From positions 1 through 64,000 of the forward strand of contig NZ_VCNP01000058.1 of the NCBI RefSeq assembly GCF_006782915.1: DNA of 64,000 nt. Reading direction: 5' to 3'. The position numbers and the translations under genes are program-made. Shown here piece after piece: positions 1 through 8,002 of this stretch. How positions within the stretch are numbered: the first letter of the stretch is position 1; the number at the start of each line of letters is the position of its first letter. The notes beneath the pieces were generated by a model. The model saw nothing but the letters and a program-made list of their open reading frames with translations, made no database searches and had not been told where the DNA came from. This stretch comes from Streptomyces calvus. GTDB taxonomy: Bacteria; Actinomycetota; Actinomycetes; Streptomycetales; Streptomycetaceae.

Positions 1-51
1 GGGCCCCGGGACGGGTGCGTGCCGTTCCGGGGAGTGGTGGGCGGCCGGTTG

Positions 52-2099
52 TCAGGTGGCCGGGCCGCGCAGGACGGCGACGGCGCGGGGCCCGAGGGTG
101 AGCAGGCCGTCGGCGTCGGTGGTGCCGACGAGCACGTCACCGGACAGGCCCGGCACGGGCACGGCCGTGTCGGTGCGGTTCACCAGGAACAGGAACCGTC
201 CGCCGGGGCCCCGCCGCACCACGGGCTCGACCAGCCCGCGGGCCTCCGCGGGCAGTTCGCTGTCCACACCGGCCGGCTCCAGCAGCCGGGGCAGCAGGGC
301 CGTGAGTCCCTCGACGCCGAGCCGGGTGGAGACGTACGCGGCCGAACCGGAACCCGCCGGGCGGCGGGTGACGGCGGGGCGGGCCGGCCGGTCTGGAGGC
401 CGGTGCGGTAGCGGGACAGCACCTCGGTGCCCTCGGCCGTCACGGTGATCCGGTCGGTCCACAGGCTGCCGGTCAGGCCGTCGTCCAGCTCCACGCCCAC
501 TCCGGGGAGCAGTGGGCCGAACTCCTCGATGCGGATGCCGAGCAGGTCGCGCAGGGCGCCCGGGTAGCCGCCGAGCCAGACGTGGTCGTGCTCGTCCACG
601 ACACCGGAGAAGTACGTGGTGATCAGGTGGCCGCCCTGTTCGGCGTACCGGGTGAGCGTCTTGGCCAGGTCGGCGGTGACCATGTGCAGCACGGGGGCGA
701 TGAGCACCTGGTGGCGGTGCAGGTCGGCCCGGGTGGTGACGAGGTCGGCGCGGATGCCGAGGGCCAGGAGCGCCGAGTACCAGTCGAGCGCCTCCTGCCG
801 GTAGTCGAGCAGCGAGGTGGGGTGCGAGTCCTGCTCGCTCGCCCACCACGACTCCCAGTCGTAGAGGATCCCGACCCGGGCGGGCTCCCGCTCGGTCCCG
901 GCGACCGGGGCGAGGTCCTTCAGGGTGGCGCCGAGCGCGGTCACGGCCCGGAACAGTTCGCTGTCCGCCCCGGCGTGCGGCACCATCGCCGAGTGGTACT
1001 TCTCGGCGCCCGCCGCCGACTGCCGCCACTGGAAGTAGCAGACCGCGTCCGCCCCGTGCGCGACGTGCAGCAGGGCGTCACGGGCCAGGTCGCCGGGGGC
1101 CTTGGGCACGTTCACCGGCTGCCAGTTGACGGCGCTGGTGGAGTGCTCCATCAGGAACCAGGGCCGGCCGCCGGAGATGCCGCTGGTGAGGTTGGCGGAG
1201 AAGGACAGCTCGTCGCGGTCCTGCGGACCGGGGTGGACGTAGTGGTCGTTGGAGACGAAGTCGACCTCGCCCGCCCAGTCCGGGTAGTTCATGCCCTTGG
1301 TGCCGCCCGTCACCATGAAGTTGGTGGTGACGGGGACGTCCGGCGTGAGTTCCCGCAGGATCTCCCGCTCGGCCCGCAGGTGGTCCTTCAGCGCGTCCGA
1401 CGAGAACCGCTTGAAGTCCAGCTGCTGCGTGGGGTTCGGGTGGGAGGCGGCCAGCCGGGGCGGCAGGATCTGCTCCCAGTCGGTGTACCGCTGCGACCAG
1501 AAGGCCGTGCCCCAGGCGCTGTTGAGCGCGTCGAGGGTGGTGTAGCGGGCGCGCAGCCAGTCCCGGAAGGCGCGGGCCGCGTCGTCGGAGTAGTCGTAGA
1601 CGTTGTGGCAGCCCAGCTCGTTGTTGACGTGCCAGGCCACCAGCGCCGGGTGGCCGGCGTAGCGGCTCGCCAGCTCCCGCACCAGGCGCAGCGCGTACCG
1701 GCGGAACACCGGCGAGGTGGGACGCCAGTGCTGGCGCGCCCCCGGCCACAGCGTCTCGCCGGTGGCCGTGACCGGCAGGATCTCCGGGTGGGCCGTGGTG
1801 AGCCACGGCGGCGGGGAGGCGGTGGCGGTGGCCAGGTCGACGCCGATGCCGTGCGCGTGCAGCAGGTCCATGACCTCGTCCAGCCAGGCGAAGTCGTAGG
1901 TGTCCTCGGCCGGCTGGAGGAGGGCCCAGGAGAAGATCCCGACGGAGACGAGGTTCACGCCGGCCTCGCGCATCAGCCGGACGTCCTCCTCCCACACGGT
2001 ACGGGGCCACTGCTCGGGGTTGTAGTCGGCGCCGTAGACGAGACGCGGGGCGGGGTCACCGTCCGGCCCGGCGGTGCGGGACAGGAGGGTGGAGATCAT
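52..2099 (-). pseudogene. GH42 beta-galactosidase, frameshifted near the 3' end
   Basis: Beta-galactosidase of glycoside hydrolase family 42, a cytoplasmic enzyme cleaving terminal galactose from imported oligosaccharides. The N-terminal part reads YGADYNPEQWP, then WHVNNELGCHN (acid/base Glu about residue 161) and WFLMEHS (nucleophile Glu about 318). The ATG at 2099 follows a GGAAGGAC ribosome binding site. After ...YRTGLQTGRPA the frame is lost; the true C-terminus (VTRRPAGSGSAAYVSTRLG... to LRGPAT, stop at 52) continues in another frame. The break lies at a tandem 5-bp duplication (374-383). Removing one copy restores a single 680-codon reading frame that gives the expected RPAVTRR junction. 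It is the last gene of the permease-permease-binding protein operon. It is either a genuine pseudogene lacking the small C-terminal beta domain or a sequencing/assembly error; the catalytic barrel itself is intact. Confidence 0.88.
374..383. repeat. 5-bp tandem duplication causing the GH42 frameshift
   Basis: The plus strand reads GCGGG twice in succession (CCCGC twice on the coding strand). Homologous beta-galactosidases would be expected to read Arg-Pro-Ala-Val-Thr-Arg here, which this sequence gives only if one copy is removed. The net +5 nt explains the frame change exactly. Confidence 0.75.
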
Positions 2100-2166
2100 G
2101 GCGGTCCTTCCGGGGTGGGGGGCGGCGCGGGTGCGCGCGCCGTCCGGCACGTGTGCTGCTCGGCGG

Positions 2167-3510
2167 CTACTTCTCGACGGTGAAGCCCTGCTCGTTGCCG
2201 TAGTCGACGGAGGCCTTCCGCCAGCTCTCGAGCCCCTCGGCCAGCGTGGTGTCCGAGACGTAGGCCTTGCCGACGGTGTCGTTGAAGATCGAGTTGGCGT
2301 ACACCTGGTACGGCAGGTACGACCAGTCGTCGGCGACGTTCGCGGCCGACTCGGCGAACACCTTGTTGGCCTGCTGCCCGCCGAAGTACGGGAACTCGGT
2401 GTTCCGGAACTCCTCGGAGTTCAGCTGCGCGGTGGTGGCCGGGAAGGCACCGCCCTTCACGCGCGTGTCCACGCCCTTGCCGGCGTTGGCGTACTCCACG
2501 AAGGCGTAGGAGAGGGCCTCGTTGCCGCCCAGCTCGGGCAGGGTGAGGGCGCTGCCGCCGTTCTCCGCGCTCGCCGTGCCGCCCGCCTGCCACTGCGGCA
2601 GCGGTGCGACGCGCCAGTCACCGGCGGCGTCCTTCACGCCGGAGGCGAGGTTGGCGGGCATCCAGGCGCCGATGGCCAGGGTGGCGATGGTGCCGTCGCC
2701 GAGGCCCTTGTACCACTCGTCGGACCAGCTGGTGACGGGCGCGACCAGCTTCTCGTCGAGGAGCTTCTGCCAGGTGTCGGTGTAGGCCTTGGCGCCCCGG
2801 TCGGAGAAGTCGATGCCCACCTTGGTGCCGTCCACCCGGTACGGGCGTGAACCGGCCTGCCACAGCAGGCTGGTGGTGAAGCCCGCGTCACCGGCGTCGT
2901 TGGTGATGTACGCCTTCGGGTCCGCCTTCTTCAGGGCGCGGGCCGCCTCCACGTACTCGCCCCACGTGGCCGGCACCTCGATGCCGTGCTTGTCGAAGAC
3001 CTTCTTGTTGTAGAACAGCGCCATCGGGCCGGAGTCCATGGGCAGGCCGTAGATGCCCTCGCCGCCGGCCTTCACACCGTTCCACGGGCCGGGGGAGAAC
3101 CGGTCGGCGAGCTTGTCGGCGCCGAAGCCCGTGAGGTCGGTGAGCTGCTCGGTCAGCGCGTACTGGCCCATGGCGTAGTACTCGACCTGGGCGACGTCCG
3201 GGACGCCCTTCTTGGCGGAGATGGCGTTCTGCAGCGCCTTGTACTGGTCGTTGTTGGTGCCCGCGTTGACCAGGTTCACCTCGACCTTCGGGTGTTCCTT
3301 CTCGAAGTCGGCGGCCACCTGCTCCAGCGTGGGTTCCCACGCCCAGACGGTGATCGTGCCGCCCTTGTCCAGCGCGGCCCGGACGTCCGACTCGGAGACC
3401 GTCTTCGGGCCCGAGCCCTCGTCGCCGGAGCCGCCGCAGGCGGTGGCGCCCAGGGCGAGGGCGCAGACGAGGCCGATGCCGCGCAGCAGGCGGCGGGAGT
3501 GCTTCTGCAT
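2167..3510 (-). CDS. Sugar ABC transporter substrate-binding lipoprotein
   Basis: Extracytoplasmic solute-binding protein (family 1, MalE-like), 447 residues. The N-terminus MQKHSRRLLRGIGLVCALAL leads to a lipobox ending ATAC, so it should be lipid-anchored outside the membrane. Typical features follow: ITVWAWEPT, FEKEHPKVEVNLVN, PDVAQVEYYAMGQYA, YGLPMDSGPMALFYNKKVF and PATWGEYVEAARALKK. The ATG at 3510 has GGAAG about 9 nt upstream; the longer reading frame further upstream has no signal peptide and is not used. It follows two permease genes and precedes the GH42 gene, so it most likely binds a galactose-containing oligosaccharide; the exact ligand is not readable. No ATPase is encoded nearby, as is usual in Streptomyces, where the MsiK ATPase serves many importers. 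Confidence 0.93.
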   Translation of the reverse strand: MQKHSRRLLRGIGLVCALALGATACGGSGDEGSGPKTVSESDVRAALDKGGTITVWAWEPTLEQVAADFEKEHPKVEVNLVNAGTNNDQYKALQNAISAKKGVPDVAQVEYYAMGQYALTEQLTDLTGFGADKLADRFSPGPWNGVKAGGEGIYGLPMDSGPMALFYNKKVFDKHGIEVPATWGEYVEAARALKKADPKAYITNDAGDAGFTTSLLWQAGSRPYRVDGTKVGIDFSDRGAKAYTDTWQKLLDEKLVAPVTSWSDEWYKGLGDGTIATLAIGAWMPANLASGVKDAAGDWRVAPLPQWQAGGTASAENGGSALTLPELGGNEALSYAFVEYANAGKGVDTRVKGGAFPATTAQLNSEEFRNTEFPYFGGQQANKVFAESAANVADDWSYLPYQVYANSIFNDTVGKAYVSDTTLAEGLESWRKASVDYGNEQGFTVEK

Positions 3511-3569
3511 GGTCGTGCTTCCACTTCTTCGTGGCCGAAACCGTGACCGATGGGAGGGGAGGTGGGCAG

Positions 3570-3599
3570 GGACGGCCACCGTGCGGACACCGGCCGTCC
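3570..3599 (-). other. Intercistronic hairpin before the binding-protein gene
   Basis: GGACGGCC (3570-3577) pairs with GGCCGTCC (3592-3599) around a 14-nt loop, in the 143-nt gap between the permease stop and the binding-protein start. There is no T-tract. Such a structure could stabilise or partly separate the messages so that the binding protein is made in excess. Function is inferred only. Confidence 0.4.
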
Positions 3600-3653
3600 G
3601 GGCAGGGCGGCGGGGCGGGCGGGCCGCGCGGCGGCACACGGCGGACGGGTGCG

Positions 3654-4598
3654 CTATTCCTTGACGCTTCCGGCGGCGAGCCCGGACTGCCAGTACTTCT
3701 GGAGCAGCAGGAACGCGGCGATCAGCGGGACGATGGTGACCAGTGAGCCGGTGACGACCAGATGGAAGACGGGCTCGCCGCCGGCGGTCGCGGCCTGGGC
3801 GTTCCAGCTGTTCAGGCCCAGGGTGAGCGGATACCAGTCCGGATCCTTGATCATGATCAGCGGCAGGAAGTAGTTGTTCCAGGTCGCGACCATGGTGAAC
3901 AGCGAGACGGTGACGATGCCCGGCGCCAGCAGCGGCAGGGCGACCTGGAAGAAGGTGCGCACCTCGCCGGCGCCGTCGATCCTGGCCGCTTCCATCAGCT
4001 CGGTCGGAATGGCCTCACTGGCGAACACCCACATCAGGTACAGCCCGAACGGGGAGATCAGCGAGGGGATGATCACCGCCCAGGGGGTGTTGGTGAGGCC
4101 CATGGTGCTGAACATCAGGAAGGTCGGCACCGCCAGCGCGGTCCCCGGCACGGCCACCGCGCCGATGACGACGGCGAACACGGCCCGGCGCCCGGGGAAG
4201 TCGAACTTGGCGAGGGCGTAACCGCCCAGCACCGCGAGGAAGGTGGCACCGCCCGCGCCGACCACCACGTACAGCAGGGTGTTGAGCAGCCAGCGGGTGA
4301 AGACGCCGTCGCCGTAGGTGAACGTCTCGGCGATGTTGTCCCAGAGGGCGAAGTCGTCGTCGAACCACAGGCCGAACGAACGCGACAGCCCCTCCTGGGT
4401 CTTGGTGGCGCTGATCACCAGCCACACCAGCGGCACCAGGCTGTACAGCAGCACCAGCCCGGTGAGCACGGTCAGCAGGACGCTGCGCCGGGGCCGGCCG
4501 GGGGAGTGCGGGCGTCGCGGGGTGCGCAGCCGGACGGCGGCGCGCGACGGCGGGGAGGCCGCGGAACCGGCGGAGGCGGGGGTGACGGTAGTGGTCAT
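3654..4598 (-). CDS. Sugar ABC transporter permease, MalG type
   Basis: Integral membrane permease of 314 residues with about six hydrophobic segments, starting at LLTVLTGLVLLYSLVPLVWLV. The conserved cytoplasmic EAA loop for docking of the ATPase reads EAARIDGAGEVRTFFQVALP, and the C-terminus ends LLLQKYWQSGLAAGSVKE, typical of MalG-type subunits. The ATG at 4598 lies 7 nt after the stop of the preceding permease, so the two are surely co-transcribed and probably translationally coupled. It forms the heteromeric channel with that permease and takes sugar from the lipoprotein encoded next. Confidence 0.93.
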   Translation of the reverse strand: MTTTVTPASAGSAASPPSRAAVRLRTPRRPHSPGRPRRSVLLTVLTGLVLLYSLVPLVWLVISATKTQEGLSRSFGLWFDDDFALWDNIAETFTYGDGVFTRWLLNTLLYVVVGAGGATFLAVLGGYALAKFDFPGRRAVFAVVIGAVAVPGTALAVPTFLMFSTMGLTNTPWAVIIPSLISPFGLYLMWVFASEAIPTELMEAARIDGAGEVRTFFQVALPLLAPGIVTVSLFTMVATWNNYFLPLIMIKDPDWYPLTLGLNSWNAQAATAGGEPVFHLVVTGSLVTIVPLIAAFLLLQKYWQSGLAAGSVKE

Positions 4599-4605
4599 CG
4601 CTGCT

Positions 4606-5532
4606 TCACACTCCCTTGCGCATGCCGCGCAGCTGGACGACATAGGCGATGACCATGGTGATCAGCCCCATGACGATGGCGACCGTCGCGGAGTAGTTGT
4701 GCTGCTGGCCGGAGAAGGACAGCGAGTACGTGTAGAAGTTGGGGGTGTAGTCGGTGGTGATGGCGTTGGGCGCCAGCTTCTGCATCACGCTGGGCTCGTT
4801 GAACAGCTGGAAGCTGCCGATGATGGAGAAGATCGTCGCGATGACCAGCGCGCCGCGGATCGCGGGCAGTTTGATGGCGGTGATCACGCGGATCTGGCCG
4901 GCGCCGTCGATCTCGGCCGCCTCGTACAGGGAGTTCGGTACGACGCGCAGCGCCGAGTAGAAGATCAGCATGTTGTAGCCGACGAACTCCCAGGTGACGA
5001 TGTTGCCGATGGCGGCCAGCACCAGGTCGGGGGAGAGCGGGTCGGGCAGCGAGATGTTGAAGGCGTCGTTCAGGTCGCCGACGAGGCCGAACCGGGTGCC
5101 GTACATGAAGCTCCACATGAGCGTCGCGACGACCGCCGGGACCGCGTACGGCAGGAAGACCGAGATGCGGAAGAAGTTCTTCCCGTAGAGCCGGCCGCTG
5201 TCCAGGGCGAGGGCGACGAGCAGGGCGATGCCGAGCATGACCGGCACCTGCACGCACAGGAAGAGCGAGACCCGGCCGAGGGCGTCCCAGAACCGTTCGT
5301 CGCGCAGGGCCTGTTGGTAGTTGTCGAGGCCGACGAAGGTGGTCCCGCCGATGAGCTGGTCGCGGAAGAGGCTGAGATGGAGCGAGTACGCGATCGGCGC
5401 CAGGAAGACCAGGGCGAACACGGCCACGAACGGACCGATGAAGCCCCATCCGGTCCAGGAGCGTCGGTCCCGCCGCGCCGGGGGCGGGGCGGGCCGCGGC
5501 CCTGCGGCCGCCGGCGGTTGCAGCGTCGTCAT
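4606..5532 (-). CDS. Sugar ABC transporter permease, MalF type
   Basis: First gene of the operon, 308 residues. The first membrane segment is GFIGPFVAVFALVFLAPIAY, followed by the typical FVGLDNYQQAL loop and an EAA motif EAAEIDGAGQIRVITAIKLP. The ATG at 5532 is preceded by GAGGAA at good spacing; in-frame sequence further upstream overlaps the operator region and is not expected to be coding. Two LacI-type palindromes lie upstream between this gene and the divergent repressor, so expression is probably induced when the imported sugar releases the repressor. Confidence 0.93.
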   Translation of the reverse strand: MTTLQPPAAAGPRPAPPPARRDRRSWTGWGFIGPFVAVFALVFLAPIAYSLHLSLFRDQLIGGTTFVGLDNYQQALRDERFWDALGRVSLFLCVQVPVMLGIALLVALALDSGRLYGKNFFRISVFLPYAVPAVVATLMWSFMYGTRFGLVGDLNDAFNISLPDPLSPDLVLAAIGNIVTWEFVGYNMLIFYSALRVVPNSLYEAAEIDGAGQIRVITAIKLPAIRGALVIATIFSIIGSFQLFNEPSVMQKLAPNAITTDYTPNFYTYSLSFSGQQHNYSATVAIVMGLITMVIAYVVQLRGMRKGV

Positions 5533-5611
5533 GTCGTTCCTCGCTCGTCGCCATTGCGGGACCGGCGGCTGTCCCGGCCCGCAGCCCGGGCGGCATGCCC
5601 CCGGGCTCACT

Positions 5612-5629
5612 GATGTTTGCGTAAACATC
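5612..5629. promoter_or_regulatory. Operator-like palindrome O1 (LacI family)
   Basis: GATGTTTGCGTAAACATC, an 18-bp inverted repeat with one mismatch (ATGTTTGC / GTAAACAT). It lies about 80 nt upstream of the permease start and is a near copy of the second site at 5659. The CG centre and the position between divergent repressor and transport genes fit a LacI-family operator. An AT-rich element like this stands out sharply in the GC-rich background. Confidence 0.7.
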
Positions 5630-5658
5630 GAGCACCGCGAAGTGCGCGATGAGCTGTT

Positions 5659-5674
5659 ATGTTTACGTAAACAT
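5659..5674. promoter_or_regulatory. Operator-like palindrome O2 (LacI family)
   Basis: ATGTTTACGTAAACAT, a perfect 16-bp palindrome whose start lies 46 bp from that of O1. A further half site, ATGTTTAC, occurs at 5686-5693. O2 is nearer the regulator gene and could mediate autorepression; together with O1 it could allow looping or cooperative binding. Confidence 0.75.
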
Positions 5675-5771
5675 CCGATGGCGGCATGTTTACACTGCCC
5701 CGAGGACGGCGGTCAAGGGTCCTTCAGGCCCCGGGACCGCGGGCAACGACAGGAAGGCGGCTGACGTCGAA

Positions 5772-6890
5772 GTGGACACGGTTGAGGAAGCGCCGGCGGA
5801 GCTGCCCGGCCCCGCCGCCGAAACGGCCGGGACCGCACGGGAGACGACCGGCCGCGCTCCCGCGGCCCCGCGGCGCGCCCGCGCCTCCGCGTCCATGGCG
5901 GACGTGGCCCGGCTCGCGGGCGTCTCGTCGCAGACCGTCTCCCGCGTCTCCAACGGCTACGCGGGCGTGACCGAGGAGACCCGCCGCCAGGTGCTGGCCG
6001 CGATGAAGGAACTCGGCTACCGGCCCAACAGCGCGGCCCGCGCCCTCAAACGCGGCGAGTTCCGCACCATCGGCGTCATCACCTTCTCCCTGTCCACCAC
6101 CGGCAACGTGCGCACACTGGAGGCGATCGCCACCTCCGCCGCCGCCGAGGGCTACGCGGTGACGCTGCTGCCGGTCGCCGTGCCCACCCAGGACGAGGTG
6201 CGCGGCGCGTTCTCCCGGCTGGAGGAACTCGCCGTCGACGCGGTGATCGTCATCATGGAGGTGCACCTGCTGGACGCGGCGACGATCCAACTGCCGCCGC
6301 ACGTCCAGGTGGTGGTCGTCGACTCCGACGCGGGGGACCACTACACGGTCGTCGACACCGACCAGCACGGCGGCACCCGCGCCGCCGTCCGGCATCTGCT
6401 GGACCTCGGCCACCGCACCGTGTGGCACCTGGGCGGCCCCGAGGACTCCTTCGCCGCGCAGCGCCGCACGGACGCCTGGCGCGCCGCCCTCGTCGAGGCC
6501 GGCCGGGTGCCGCCGCCCCTCATCCGGGGCGACTGGTCGGCGGACTCGGGCTACCGGGCCGGACTCGAACTCGCCGCCCGGGACGACTGCACCGCGGTGT
6601 TCGCCGCCAACGACCAGATGGCCCTGGGCCTGCTGCGGGCCCTGCACGAACGCGGCCGTCGCGTTCCCGACGACGTCAGCGTCATCGGCTTCGACGACAT
6701 CCCCGAGGCGTCGTCCTTCCTGCCGCCGCTGACCACCGTCCACCAGGACTTCGCCGAGGTGGGGCGGCTGTGCGTCCAGGCGGTGCTGCGCAAGATGCGC
6801 CAGGTCGGCCCGGAGCGGGGCACCACCCTCGTACCGACGCGGCTGGTGCGGCGCGACAGCACCGCGCCGCCGCCGCGCCCCGCCCGGTGA
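5772..6890 (+). CDS. LacI-family transcriptional repressor
   Basis: About 372 residues if translation starts at the GTG at 5772, which follows AGGAAGG but at a long spacing of 14 nt; the start is therefore uncertain. A roughly 40-residue Ala/Pro/Glu-rich extension precedes the canonical helix-turn-helix beginning MADVARLAGVSSQTVSRVSN and the hinge NSAARALKRGEFRTIGVI. The periplasmic-binding-like effector domain has TDQHGGTRAAVRHLL, AVFAANDQMALGLL and VSVIGFDDIPEASSFLPPLT, all standard for the family. It is divergent from the permease/binding protein/beta-galactosidase operon and separated from it by palindromes at 5612 and 5659, so it is the likely local repressor and autorepressor, with a galactoside-type sugar as inducer (inferred). 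Confidence 0.93.
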   Translation: MDTVEEAPAELPGPAAETAGTARETTGRAPAAPRRARASASMADVARLAGVSSQTVSRVSNGYAGVTEETRRQVLAAMKELGYRPNSAARALKRGEFRTIGVITFSLSTTGNVRTLEAIATSAAAEGYAVTLLPVAVPTQDEVRGAFSRLEELAVDAVIVIMEVHLLDAATIQLPPHVQVVVVDSDAGDHYTVVDTDQHGGTRAAVRHLLDLGHRTVWHLGGPEDSFAAQRRTDAWRAALVEAGRVPPPLIRGDWSADSGYRAGLELAARDDCTAVFAANDQMALGLLRALHERGRRVPDDVSVIGFDDIPEASSFLPPLTTVHQDFAEVGRLCVQAVLRKMRQVGPERGTTLVPTRLVRRDSTAPPPRPAR

Positions 6891-6978
6891 GCGAACATCA
6901 TTGCGGCAGGCGTGAGTTGCTGTGCGAGACTGGTTGATCGTCAGGAACTTGCCAGCCACTTTCGGGACGGACACCCCC

Positions 6979-7770
6979 ATGCCGACCGGTACCCCCGCCA
7001 CCCCCGCGCGGATCGACACCAGCAAGGCGCATCCGGCGCGGGTCTACGACTGGCTCCTCGGCGGCAAGGACAACTACCCGGTCGACGAGGCCGTGGGGGA
7101 GAAGCTGCCGCCCGAGGCGCGGGACGCCGCCCGGCAGAACCGGCAGTTCATGCACCGGGCCGCCGCCTGGCTCGCCGGGCAGGGCATCGACCAGTTCCTC
7201 GACATCGGCACGGGCATCCCCACGGAGCCGAACCTGCATCAGATCGTGCAGCGCGTCGTCCCGTCCGCGAAGGTCGTCTACACCGACAACGACCCGATCG
7301 TGCTGCGGCACGCGGAGGCCCTGCTGATCAGCAGCCCCGAGGGCGCCACCGACTACGTCCAGGCCGATGTGCGCGATCCCGGCGACATCGTCCGGCACGC
7401 GCGCGGAGTGCTCGACTTCGACCGCCCGGTCGCCCTGTCCCTGATCGCGCTGCTGCACTTCCTGCCGGACGACCAGGATCCGCTCGGCATCGTCGCCGAA
7501 CTGCGGGCGGCCCTGCCGTCGGGCAGCCACCTCGTGCTCTCGCACGCCGCGTCCGACCTGCACTCCGAGCTGGCGGAACAGGTCACCGCCGAGTACGCCC
7601 GTGCGGGCATCCGCCTGGGCTTCCGCACCCGCGCGGAGGTCGCCCGCTTCTTCGACGGACTGGACCTGGTCGAACCCGGTCTGGTGACCGCGCCCGAGTG
7701 GTACCGGACCGGCCCGGCGCCCGCCGCCGAGGACAGCGGCATCTACGCCGGAGTGGCCCGGGTGCCCTGA
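6979..7770 (+). CDS. SAM-dependent methyltransferase, DUF574 (SAV2177) family
   Basis: 263 residues. The opening RIDTSKAHPARVYDWLLGGKDNYPVD is the hallmark of this actinomycete family, followed by a SAM-binding segment FLDIGTGIPTEPNLHQIVQ, an acidic strand end VVYTDNDPIVL and the conserved SLIALLHFLPDD. Streptomyces genomes carry many paralogues; substrates are not known. The ATG at 6979 has a GGGACGG element upstream; in-frame codons before it belong to the intergenic region. It stands alone between the LacI gene and the helicase. Confidence 0.9.
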   Translation: MPTGTPATPARIDTSKAHPARVYDWLLGGKDNYPVDEAVGEKLPPEARDAARQNRQFMHRAAAWLAGQGIDQFLDIGTGIPTEPNLHQIVQRVVPSAKVVYTDNDPIVLRHAEALLISSPEGATDYVQADVRDPGDIVRHARGVLDFDRPVALSLIALLHFLPDDQDPLGIVAELRAALPSGSHLVLSHAASDLHSELAEQVTAEYARAGIRLGFRTRAEVARFFDGLDLVEPGLVTAPEWYRTGPAPAAEDSGIYAGVARVP

Positions 7771-8002
7771 GGCCGCGCACCACGGCAGGCGGGCCGACCC
7801 GGGGTTGCGCGGGCGTGTAGTGTAAGGCCGGTTGCAGTTGTGGTAGCCGAAAGGCTCGAGGGGCGACAGGAACGCCTCTCTTCCTCATGACGTTCACTCG
7901 GCAGTCGGGGCCCGGATCACGAGCGGTACACGATCCCGCTCCGCTGCCGGTCATCCGGCTGTGGGCGTTCCTTGGGAGGTGCCACCTCAAGGAAGGTTCC
8001 GC
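7771..8002 (+). promoter_or_regulatory. Promoter region and long structured leader of the DEAD-box helicase
   Basis: A 232-nt gap without a credible gene. A possible -10 TAGTGT lies at 7818-7823; transcription from there would give a 5' leader of about 170 nt. The leader holds a GCC-GAAA-GGC tetraloop hairpin (7848-7857) and a second potential stem (GAGGGGCG...CGCCTCTC, about 7858-7881). The end, AAGGAAGG at 7989-7996, is the ribosome binding site for the TTG start at 8003. A long structured leader before an RNA helicase suggests temperature-dependent or autoregulated translation; this is inference. Confidence 0.5.
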
